From: Asterochloris sp. CNOR1
Lineage: Eukaryota > Chlorophyta > Trebouxiophyceae > Trebouxiales > Trebouxiaceae
Direction of reading: 5' to 3'
DNA length: 64,000 bases
NCBI GenBank assembly: GCA_963969365.1
Contig: OZ017760.1
Span: forward strand, 1,736,001 to 1,800,000
Position numbers and translations under genes: made by a program. The notes under the pieces are model-generated. The model did not search any database and was not told where the DNA came from. It worked only from the letters and a program-made list of their open reading frames with translations. Below are positions 1 through 10,300 of this stretch, one piece after another; position 1 is the stretch's first letter, and the number at the start of each line of letters is the position of its first letter.

Positions 1-133
1 TACGCAGCAGGACGCCACTGCCTGCCATGCATGCAGCGCACCTCAACAGCTGCTCCAGGCAACAGGCCCCTGTGCTACCCTGTCTGTGCTTCAGGATGAC
101 CAGCTGACAGAGCTTGCCGTCCCCGCTGTGCAG

Positions 134-2505
134 GTTGCCAGACCCCTTTTTCTCCATCCACACTGACAGGATCCACAAGGTGAGCCCAGCTGCATGAGCC
201 AGTCCTGCAGACCTGATAGCTTGGGGCAACATGAGACAGCAGACAGGGCTAGGCTGCTTGTACAGCATTCGCAGGCAGCAGCGCTGCCCGCCTCAGAAAC
301 CCTGACACACAACAATGGTGGCTGCACTTGCAAGCATATGGCCGAGTGCTGCCACCTGCTTGCCTGACGTGTTCTGGCTGCTGCGCGAGCACTGCAGCAG
401 GACACTGCCACTGCAGAAAGCTGGTGGCCTCTGAGGAGGGTGAGCCTGCCTTGCCACTTAGTTAGACTGCAGAGGAGAGGCACCACGCTGAGCTATCATC
501 GCCTCTTGATGCAGCGCTGAACAACAGAGCCTTCAGGGACAATGACTGACATGTTCAGCGCAACCCTGAGCTGCTCATGCCTGCTGCAGGTGCAAGCTCT
601 TGCATCCTGCAGTTCAACGATGGCACCTACCTTGAAGCCACTATTGTGGTGCAGGGAAAGCATGGCATCAACTGTTGACACCATGTGACTACTGACATTG
701 AGGGGAACGCCATATCAACAGCATCTTATGTCTTGCTACAGGAGCAACCTGTCTAGGCTGCCTGCCTGGCCAATCAGTGCTGGTCCCCAGTCCATGGCTG
801 ACTTCAACGGTTGTGCTGCAGTGCAAGCACGGCAGCGATTCTGAGACCTATGACACGGAAGGGCGCTATGTGGTGGAGAAGTTCGAGGAGCTGTGGACCA
901 AATATGCCAAGTGAGTGGCCTGGCCAGTATGCTTATTTCCGGCCAGCCTGCAGCCTGCACTCTATGCCACCAGAGCGCCCGCTGGTCGACACTCCTTGCT
1001 TGCAGACCTGGATGAGGCGCAGCCCAGGCTGGATTCAACTGCTCTACAGAGAGGCTGAGGGCCACAACAGGCCACACATGCTCACTGTCGCACGCACCAC
1101 TCCCATTCTGCTGGGGCGCGCATCGTGCCCCCATGCCTACCAGCAGGGGATGTTACTGCATGTGCTGCATCCTGTCCAGGCGTTTCAAGCTCAGGCAAGC
1201 GCCTTCTTCGCCCTGATGCTTTGACCAGTGTTGAGTCGCCGGGAGGCAGAGTGCAGCCCATGAAGACGCTCAAACGGCAGCTGACTGCCTCTGGGACCAA
1301 TTGCTGCCCGTCTTTGCTGTCTTTCTGTCTAGATATGGCACCCAAGCCCCGTTGTAAGCAGCTGAGGACAACTTGATCAGTGTCCCTGAGACTGACAGTC
1401 ACGTGAGCCTGCAGGCTGCCCCCTGAGATATTGCAGTCCCGTTCCTGAGGCTGACAGTCATGACCACAGTGCAGGGCAAGTACGACATGACCCTGGGGGA
1501 GCAGAGGACAGTGTCCCTGGGGCTGACAGGCATGCCTCCAATGCAGGGGCAAGGACTACATGTCCCTGGAGGAGCTGTGGAACATGACGGAGGGGAACCG
1601 CAACCTGTTGGATCCCACTGGCTGGACAGCTGAGAAGCTGGAGTGGCTGGCCACCATCTACCTGTATGGAGAGAAGCGGGTGAGGAGTAGAAAACTTGTC
1701 TGGAGACAGTGTGCTGCTTGTGTAAACAACATGCATCAGGTCTGCTTTTGCAGTGCACAGGGTGCATGACCAACAACTGCCTGCACGTGCAACATTTGTT
1801 AATATATGTGTAAACCTGATGATTGCGCGGGAGATGTGGGCGCTAGCCTGCTGTGGGCGTCATTCTGCTGTCCTGTCAAAATTACAGGCACGTGGCAGCC
1901 TGGACTGACAGCCAAGGCAAGGCAGCTGTCTGTGCTGGGCTGGGATCGTCCAGGCAGGGTCAGGCGCTTCCTGCCTGATGTATCAGCCATGCTACTGGTT
2001 TGTAGCCTGCAGCTTGGAGATGGTGTGCTGGATGCACGTAGGGCCGCATGTATCGCCTGCCCATTTGCATGACCCTGCAAGTTTGCAGGGGTCCTCAAGC
2101 ATGCCCGGCACCCAAGAGGGCACCGACTGTGAGGCAATCTGCCTCTGCATGCTGCGTGGCCTCATGGCTGTCTGCATGCTCTGCAGGGCAAGGACATGAG
2201 CCCGGGGCTTCCAGGCTACATTCCAGGAAAGGTGGGCTTGCTGCTCAGCGCAGCTGCTGGCCTTCTGCCTGCTGCATAGCGCTGCTTGGTATGGTGGCAT
2301 TGCGGTGCCTGCCTGATGAGGCTGGCGGTTAAAGATGCCCCTACAAGAGTTCAGCCGCTGGTCTGCTGTGGCAACGGTCACCACTGCCATGCAGGACAAG
2401 GTTTTGACAAAGGAGACAGCTCGCACAGCCTTTGATGGGACTCTTTTCCCAGCCACAGAGGCAGCCTTGAAACAGAAGAAGCTTGGCAGCAAGAAGCACA
2501 ACTAA
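134..2505 (+). CDS. Caleosin (oil-body calcium-binding protein / peroxygenase), 5' part outside window
   Basis: Caleosins are monotopic proteins of lipid-droplet surfaces; many are haem peroxygenases. Four exons join in frame: 134-180, 822-910, 1547-1679 and 2395-2505 (TAA). The first ends in FFSIHTDRIHK. The second begins CKHGSDSETYDTEGRYV, the family's conserved His-Gly-Ser-Asp and YDTEGR block. The third carries LEELWNMTEGNRNLLDP and GWTAEKLEWLATIYLY. The last carries LTKETARTAFDGTLF and ends with a basic tail (KQKKLGSKKHN). Phases agree at all three junctions (0, 2, 0). The N-terminal EF-hand and the membrane proline knot normally precede FFSIH and must lie left of the window. The two larger introns hold degenerate copies of the following exon edge. 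Family assignment is secure; peroxygenase activity is inferred. Confidence 0.9.
1381..1546 (+). repeat. Tandem copies of the caleosin exon-3 acceptor region inside its intron
   Basis: Three units start near 1381, 1441 and 1513, spaced 60-72 bases. Each begins with a GTCCCTGAGGCTGACAG-like stretch, and the last two run through a GCAG acceptor. The second unit continues at 1475 into GGCAAGTACGACATGACC, a degenerate copy of the exon start at 1547 (GGGCAAGGACTACATGTCC). The copied peptide would read GKYDMTLGE against GKDYMSLEE in the exon. Confidence 0.75.
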
Positions 2506-3222
2506 GTGCTACCATGCTGTCAGTCTCCATCCAGCAGTGGCAATGCCCTTCGCTAAAGCTTTCGAATTGCAGCCGGCCCATGTCCTCTTCATGTCCTCCT
2601 GATGAATTCTTGCCACAGTGTCTTCTGTCCACCATTGCTGAATATGTGATCTTCCAGCACTTCAATTCATGACCTGACAGCCATGGAGTTGCCAGCGATG
2701 CAGGGGACCACTTTGACTGTGCTAGGGTGGGGACACGACACGGCTGAAGGTCACGTTCAAGGTCTAGCATGCCTTTGACAATCATGGCCCTGACTTGCTG
2801 CCTGCACTCAACAAGTTCAAACCCTGCAGCAGCTATGGCAGGAAGCAGAGCCTAGTATATATATGTGTGCTCTGCCCAGCTCCTTGAGCAGCCACAGAAG
2901 CCTGATACAATGGGCTGGCCCGGGACCAGAGGGTGGGCCCACGCCAGGATGTCAAAAGACCTCAGGCCCCAGAAGGAGGGGAAACAAAAAAGTCCAGCTT
3001 CTGGATGTCTTGGGCAGCAGCACAGGGCGTTCACGATCATGCATCATCCAGAAACATGGCACCAGGTGCTCAACCGTGGCAGTGCTCATCACAGGGTGGC
3101 CAGCAGGAGGCCGCCCGCCCTGCCACACAACAATAGCAAGCCCCTGGTGAGATGCTGCACATGGCAATGCACTGTGCCTGCAGTAGCAGATGTGGCAGCC
3201 TGATGATGCTGCACACCTGCAC
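2506..3222. other. Intergenic stretch between caleosin and F-box gene
   Basis: No recognisable coding exon. It should contain the caleosin 3' UTR and the F-box promoter. I saw no clear TGTAA-type polyadenylation signal. A TATATATAT run lies near 2855. Confidence 0.4.
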
Positions 3223-3436
3223 GTGCAGGCTGTGCCCTCCCGCTACAACATACTTCTTGAGGACGAAGAGATTGCCTCTGTGAATAATGCTGAGGAGGAT
3301 AGCAAAGAGAGACGGACACCAGCAGGGGGGAGCACTACAGATGTGAGATGGCAGGCAGCGCAGATGATCACTTGTCACAGGCGCTGCAGCTGTCCTGCAC
3401 CTACGAGGCAGTCAGTCTGCATGAGTCAGAGGTCAG
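3223..3436 (+). repeat. Segment duplicated at 27805-28006 (intact copy)
   Basis: This stretch opens with CAGGCTGTGCCCTCCCGCTA and runs into the start of the F-box gene. It matches 27805-28006 at roughly 80% by eye, in the same orientation. Here the ATG at 3348 and the downstream reading frame are intact. Confidence 0.85.
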
Positions 3437-4324
3437 TCTGTGTCTTGTGCAGGACCTCTCAGAGAACGAGCTTGGGAGGGTGCTCAAGTCAGGCCTGCGC
3501 CCGCGAGAGTGGGCAACGGTCCGGCTGGTGTCAAAGCGATGGAAGGCACTGGCAGACAGCTGCGCAGACTGTGTCAACGTTGGCCTGACAGATGCGGCGT
3601 GGTTCATTCGGCTGAAGTGGGCAATCGACATTGCAGCAGACGAGCCTTGCGCAAAGGCAGCCTCCTCCCGACTGTGCTATGAGCTGTGAGTGACTCTGCC
3701 AGCACCATCGAACTGCTGGTCTTGCTGCATGCACAACATGTTCCAGATGCCTTGGCTTTGTCAGGCTTCTGTTGGCAATGGCACCACTCTGCCACATTTG
3801 GTTGCACATGCCTGCCTGCTGCATGCAGGGAGGCCTTCCCTGCTGCTGTTGTGATCATAGTGCATGCTTCACTCAGAGAGCCCATTCTGAAGCTCATGGA
3901 AGCCAGCACAGGTGGGACAGCTGCAGTGTATGTTGCTGAGTGTGGTAGGCAGGGCCTGAACGCCAAGTAGATTGCTCCAGGTGACATCTTTGCTGAACGC
4001 CGTATCTGCTTCCACAGCATAATAAGGGGCTTCAACTACTTCATGCCAGACCTACAGAAGCTTGGAGACTGCTGCAGACGACTGCTCGGCTCCCTTGACG
4101 TGGATGTGCAGGTCTCAGTGTGCACGTCGAGGTGTTGGTTAGTGGAATCCTCGGAATGTGCAAGGATGGTCAAATGCCTGGCACCTCACCTGAACGGAAT
4201 GTCACAGGACGTAAATTGGTCCCCAGAGCCAGAGGGGTTCATGTTGTCAGATTTGCTGCCGGCAGACAGCATCTGGCAATCTTGCCTGGCACCCCTGCTC
4301 TTCAAGGTATGCAGGCTTCTGTGA
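3348..4324 (+). CDS. F-box protein (putative SCF ubiquitin-ligase adaptor)
   Basis: F-box proteins bind SKP1 through the F-box and recruit substrates to SCF ubiquitin ligases. The first exon runs from ATG at 3348 to a GTGAGT donor after GAGCT near 3687. It contains an F-box-like core, DLSENELGRVLKSGL followed by WATVRLVSKRWKALAD, with the typical Leu/Val and Trp spacing. Downstream exons are uncertain; 4043-4324 is open (MPDLQKLGDCCRRLL onward, ending PLLFKVCRLL) and may be a substrate-binding part. The upstream 125 bases plus the first 90 bases of this exon are duplicated as a broken copy near 27.9 kb. The F-box is moderately secure; the 3' gene model is weak. Confidence 0.55.
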
Positions 4325-4584
4325 CTCAGGCCACATGAGGGGCCCCCTTAGTTGGTGCTAGCTCTTTAGGAAGAGTCTGCCTCCCTAGAGATTTATTGCT
4401 GCCAGGTAAGAACTTTGACATTGCATGCACCACTGGGGCCATTGCAGAGTAACAGGTCATTGGTTCCCTTGCTAACTTGGTGGTAGCAGGAGCGCAGCGC
4501 ACTTAGACATGTGTTCATGAGCTAGTTGCTGCAAAGCTGGGTGCGCAGGCACCATTGCAGTTGTGCTAGCCACAGCTGGTGAGT

Positions 4585-7172
4585 CTACATCAGGGCCAGC
4601 ACAGAATCTGGGCTGCTGGCGGTGTATTCTGGAGATACTATGAAGCAGGGGGTGGCCATCTCACAGGCCTGTCTGACATCCTGCTCGCCTATTTCAGACT
4701 GCTGAAGCTGGAGTGTGGTCGACCTCTTCTGGTCAGCAGTGTCTGCTTCCATCGACCCTGCCCACTCCAAAGTCTCCTGGCAGGGTTGGGTGCGTGCTGC
4801 AACAGCAGCAGACTCTGTTGGCGGCGCCCCACAGCTTGGCTGTGGCATACATGCTGGGGCAGCTGTCTGCCTAAAGCTGCCATGGCAGGCGCTTCCGCTC
4901 TGCTCCAGCGAAGCGCCCGTCGCAGGAGCTGCTCCACAGCTCAGCTGCTGGGCACTGCCTCCAGATTGTGTACCATCTGCTGCTGCTGCACGATCATCAA
5001 TTGATCTCTCAGCACCCTCAGCGCTTGTGACAGCAGCTGTGGCCAGCTGCCCTGCCACTGCCTGCCTCAGTTCTTCAACTCGCAGCTTGCAGGCCAGTAC
5101 CTGCAGCGTGAAGCCTGGTGTCAAGCTGGCAAGAGTCACTGCCATGCTGCAGATCCACGTGCTACAGGACTAGGCGCCATGAGGATCCTTGAAATTCTGA
5201 CCCCAGACAGCCTGCAGCTATGTAGCCAGGCGCCACTGCTGCGCACACACATCCTCAGCAAGCTTGGCCTGGCCACAGCATTGACAGGCTGATGCAGCTG
5301 ATGCTGCATGGCGGGCATAGGCTGCAGCATACACATGGCAGGCAAGGCTGCAGGCCTTGCAGGCACGAAGCAACAAAGCCGGGAGCCCCCCACCTGCTCC
5401 TGCGACCTCCTCAGTTGATCCAATGCCTGCTGCTGCTCCTGCAGCACCTCAATCTGGCTGCGCAACCGCTGGGTCTCCAGGCGAGTGATGAGAAGGCGCT
5501 GTGCGACCTCATCGCCTTCAATCTGCATGCACATGAGGGTAGGGGTGAGGAGGGAACATATGCCTGCATTCGCTGTACGCCACCATGTGAACAATTGGCC
5601 AGGGCATTGCCCTGACAAGTCCACCTCCATCATGCTGCACACACCTTTATCCATGCAGGCAGCTTGAGATCTGCAGTTGCTCAACCTTCACATGCTCAAG
5701 CTTGATGCACTTCTGGCATGTCTTCAGTGCTTGTGGAGCTGCTGGACACAGTACAGGGCGCCTGCATGAGTGTGGTACACATGCATCGAGGCTTTGCTGG
5801 CTGTAGCTTGTTGTGCTCTCCACTGACCATGCCATGCATGGAAGACGGTAGTCTGCAGGCAGCATCCAGCGTCATCCGCTGGATGGGGATCTGGCTCACT
5901 TTCAGCTGTCTCTGCTCCAGAAACACACCTACACAGCAGACCAGGCAGCCCTGACTGCTGGGCGCACCTGCTTGAGCCTGTTGCGCTTCTGCCTTGCCTC
6001 CAGCTGCCTCTGCTGTGACCAGATGATCTGACTGCGCGCCTCACTCTGGCACCGGTTGTCCTCAATCAGCTGCGTCAACAGCCTGGCCACCTGCAGGTAC
6101 CCACGCACCGTGAGGGGGGGTGTTTATGTCAGACCCCCACGTATTGTGAGGGACGTGAATTTGTCAGATGCCTACGCATTGTGAGGGAGCGTGTGCAGCA
6201 TTGACACACTGACTGCGCCTGTGCAAGTGGCATCAGGTGAGGTGGCCAGGTTTGACGCCAGAAGGCCTGGCCCTAGGTGCACCACCATGCGCCCAGGAGG
6301 CTGAGAACACAACTTGTTGGGAGGCAAGGGCGCCAGGCCGCCCGCCATCTGCGGAGGCCTGCTTGTCAGGAGCGACGCTGTGCTCTAAGCCAACTGCGAG
6401 CGCTCACACTGGCTCTTAAAGCTCGGCTGCCGCAGCACAGCCAGCCAGCCTGCCAAGATCTGAGACCTGTCCCTGTCAGTGGCAAGGATGTCCCTTGAGG
6501 CGCCCACCCCGCTCATCTGGCAGCCCGGCTGCTGCACACCAGCCTGATGACGCACTACGCCTCGCAGCACGCTCGTCTCTGCTTGCGGCCAAGCAACTTC
6601 AGTGCAGCTATGCTGACTGCTTCAAGGCATGCATGTGACAAGCCAGAGCAGGCCAGCCCGCCTGGCACGGCTCTACAGGTCGGTCAGGACCGCTTCGAGG
6701 CACACATGGCCAGGCAGGTCCCCTGCAGGCCCTTACCTGGCTCTGCTTGCGACTCAGCAGCTGCAGCGCTGCAGTGCTGACGGCCGAGTGGCGCTCCTTG
6801 CTGATGGAATGCTCCAGGCCAGACAGCTGTTGCTGGCGCGCGTCCATGCTCTTGTCCCGCAGGGCGACATCATGGTTCTGCTGCTTCTCTGCGTCTTGCA
6901 GCCACTCGATGTGGGAGTCCAGTACTGCAAGCTGCTCCCTGCGCGCTGCTGGTGTGTCAGGGATACCTGCAGGCAAGCAGTGCAGGGCATTACATATCTG
7001 CACGCTTGCAGCCAGCCATAACCTGCACCAGATTCGAGATAAACACAGGCGCACTTGCTACCGTTATACCTGAGGAGACCAGAGCTACCAGCTCATGCGG
7101 CAGATCACTGCTTTGCAATGGCCCTCTGTCTGCAGGTGCGTTGATGCAGGCCATGGCATGATGCCCCTGCAT
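4585..7172 (-). CDS. Coiled-coil protein of unknown function
   Basis: I do not recognise the family. The start is ATG at 7172 (or 7160, MACINAPADRG), with an exon that ends VALVSSG. An exon at 6966-6737 has IPDTPAARREQLAVLDSHI and a long heptad-rich helix ending LLSRKQSQ. The next, 6090-5968, is VARLLTQLIEDNRCQSEAR through RQKRNRLKQ; its 123 bases keep frame. Further pieces are VFLEQRQLK near 5925 and KTCQKCIKLEHVKVEQLQ near 5700. A strong coiled-coil exon near 5546-5403 reads IEGDEVAQRLLITRLETQRL and ends QLRRSQEQ. A last exon (about 5099-4585) starts VLACKLRVEELRQAVAG and becomes Ala/Ser-rich. No catalytic motif is visible. The protein may be a structural or tethering protein; this is inference from the coiled coils only. 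Confidence 0.6.
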
Positions 7173-7389
7173 CCGAAACGCGGTTGTAATTAGCCACTGC
7201 CGGCGAATTCCACCACCTAGGTCAAGAAGTTATCCTTTTTTGGTTCCGTGAAGATCATGCTTTGCGCTGAGACTGCAGACAGCTGCAGCTGGAACTCTGG
7301 ATTCTGAGAGGCGGCGACGGCCTTGACAGTGGCCTGCCCGTCCAAGGGGACTGTTGCCACTTGGCATTGAGGCAGAGGAGGGAGTCCCA
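7173..7389. promoter_or_regulatory. Divergent promoter region between coiled-coil gene and GlcNAc-transferase gene
   Basis: The two start codons lie 217 bases apart on opposite strands, so this short gap must hold both promoters and 5' UTRs. No TATA box is obvious. It contains ATTAGCCACTGCCGGCG near 7188 and a TTTTTTGG run near 7235. Confidence 0.5.
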
Positions 7390-10300
7390 ATGGACCTCAG
7401 GATCACGGTGGACGGCAAGGCTTGCACCATCGTTGGACTGGTGCTAATTTTTGTGGTGTTTTGGCAGGTACGGCTTCTGACCCCTACTCCTTCTTCTGCA
7501 CATGGTCTGCCCTGGAGCTAGCTTGTACACCTCTATGAACTGCGATGCATTCATCTGTGATTTGCTGGTGGAATTCACGTGAAAAATGTCTCGTCAGTGT
7601 ATAGTGGAGGCTGTCTGAGCTTATGGTGCAAGCATGGCCAGCCCTGCGCCAGCCATTGCACGCCTCCATCTGGTGAGCATGCCAATCCCTGCTGCCCCTC
7701 TGCAGGGTTGCCACACACAGGCAATCCTGAAATTTGCAGCGCTGTACTTTAGCATAAGCCGTTAGATGCCTCGACGTCAGCAGGCATGTCTAGGCTGCAG
7801 CTGCTTGCCTGCCTGTCTTGAAAGCCCCGAATGTGGCCCAATAGCCAGGCAGCATGCCCTTTTGCAAACGCAATGTACGTCTTGTTACTTATGCCAAGCC
7901 CATAAGATGCCTGCAGGGCTCCCCCACAGGCAGTCTACCACGCTTCTGAAGCAACGTAGACCTTGTCACTGCTTTGTCAATTGAGAAGCGTCTTGAAACA
8001 ATCATGCATGCCTCCTCCGGGCATGGTGGGTGTCACAGCCAGCTGAGCATTCAGATCGGCCCGGACGCCAGTCCGCTTGGCCTCCGCCTTCACATTGCCT
8101 TTGCCTGCCTGCCTGCAGGATGCCCCGACCACACGGCAGCATGCCCTGCTCTTGCAGCAATGCAGTCCAGTACTTGTCAGGTCAAAGCATCCATCGCCTG
8201 CAGGTGTTCCACAAGTCCCACAAGCCAGGCAACACAGGTCCTCATTGCGGCTGCCTGCCTGCCTGCAGGGGTCCCAGGTGCCCGGCCCCACAAGCAGCAT
8301 GACCCGCTCCAGAAGCATGCTGGCAGATCCAGGCATCATGCACCCCACCTACCTGGCGCAGCAAAGGCTCATGGAGCCAGAGGTTATGGCAGCAGGCAGG
8401 GATGCACCAGCAGTGGAGGCCACAGCCAACCTCACAGCAGCAGCGGCAGCGCTCAAGTCGACTGAGCCTCCTGCAACAACCCCCCCTGCCCCTGAGGAGG
8501 ACCTGCCCACCATCTTCCTTTCCATTGCAGCTTACAGGTGAGCAGTGGTGGAGCCATCAAGGAGCAGCATTTAGCCCTGGTCGGGGGTGTGGGTACTGGC
8601 TGCCTCACTCTGCCTTCAGCAGGTGCTCATTGTATATTTAAGACTGTCGTCGAAGGCTACCTATGGGGCCAAGTAGGGAGCGGCTTCACAAGGTGCAGCC
8701 ACCACAAGGCAGCGTCGCTGTCAGGGCTGAATGCTGACTGTCTCAGTCTGGCTGCAGCAGGTGCTTCTGTGTATGTTCAGGGCCGGCCTTTGCAGCCTAT
8801 GCATGCGGCAGGGGGGCGCTGAAGCCACCACCCTGCAGGACTGCTGTCAGGGCTGGGTGCTCGCTGCTGCGCTTGACCTGCAGCTGTTCTTCACTGCGTG
8901 CCTGAGGCTGTCGTCTGGAGCCTACGATTCAGTTGGTGAGCTGCTTCAGAGCAAAGCCTACCAACCTTGTAGACAGCAGTTGACAGTCGCGTGATGACGC
9001 TGCTGTGCTTGTGTTGCACTGGCTGTGTCCCTCTGCATTGCAGCTATCAGCATGCCCTGTGTGACAGGGCGCCTAGGGCAGCTGGGGCCACCTCGTGTCA
9101 GCAGAAGCAGCCGCAGGAGCATGCGCCACTAGGCGCCCTGCCTGGCCCTCTCAGCACTGCACTCAGCAGTTCCCTCAAAATCCCCTGGCTACAACGCTCG
9201 GCCACAAGCTCTGTGCTCCATGCAGCAGCCCCTGGCACAGCGGCCCGAGAAAGGCTGCCCTGTGAGTGCAGCGCCAGCACGCATGGAGCCCTGAAAGAGT
9301 GCGGGCTACTGTGTAGAGTGCTGCCCGCTTGTGTTACTGTTGAGCTGCAGGGACTCCCTGAGTGCAGGGCCCTGATCTTTCAGTTGGTTAACTGCTGGGC
9401 CCTGATCATTCACCTTTTTGAGATGGTTTGGAGTTGCCTGGTTCAGCCACACGCTGCCATTGCTGCAGGGATCCCGAGTGCAGCGCCACCATGCAGTCCG
9501 TCCTGGGAAACGCAGCACACCCCGAGCGAGTGCATGTGGCTGTCTGCCAGCAGATCAAGCTGCCCCATGAGGCCTGCTTGCAGAAGGACACGCCGCACCC
9601 AGAGCAGGTCCAGACCATAACCATTCCTTACTTCCAGGTGTGTGGCCACGGCAGCACAGCAACAGAAAATCTGGTTCGTACAGCCAGGGCTTACTCCTGC
9701 ATGAAAACTGAATGATGTCCAGGTGCCTCAGTTCATTGGCCTGCAATGAGTGTCGAGCAGCTCTGTGCGGGCCGGTCCTCCCTGGACTAGGCCACAGAGT
9801 GTTGTGCCGTGAGACCTCCTGCTCAAGTGCCGCAGTGTGCTGCCTGCAGTGTGAGGCAGCTGCTTGCCGCGCAGCTTGGCCGCCAGACAGTCCGCACCCT
9901 GTTGCTGCAGCAAGCCTGCGCCGCTGGTGCTCGTCGCTTTGGCCACTCCTGCTGCCTTGCATGCTAAGGGCCACAGCACAAGGTGGCTTGCCTGTACACA
10001 ACTGAGGTTGCGGAAGCTGGCGCCCCTCTGTCTGCAGGCCAAGGGGCCTACTGTGGCGCGGCATAAGGTGGCCACACTGTACAAGAATGAGGACATCTTC
10101 ATGCAGATTGACAGCCACAGCAAGCTGGCACAGGACTGGGACGACAAGGCAGTGGCTATGCTCAAGAGGTGAGGGGCTGGCCCTGTCGGGGGCCCTGCGC
10201 GGGGCACGACAGCAGGTCAGCTCAGGCTTTGGACAAGCCAGCAGTGGCCATTCATGAGAGGTGGAGCAGGCAGGGCGGCTTGTGCGATGTCCTGCAGTTG

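Noticed and set aside
655-710. Echo of caleosin exon 822 (GGAAAGCATGGCATCAAC)
   Set aside because: Position and acceptor fit the echo pattern, but similarity beyond about 18 bases is weak, so it is not listed as a firm repeat.
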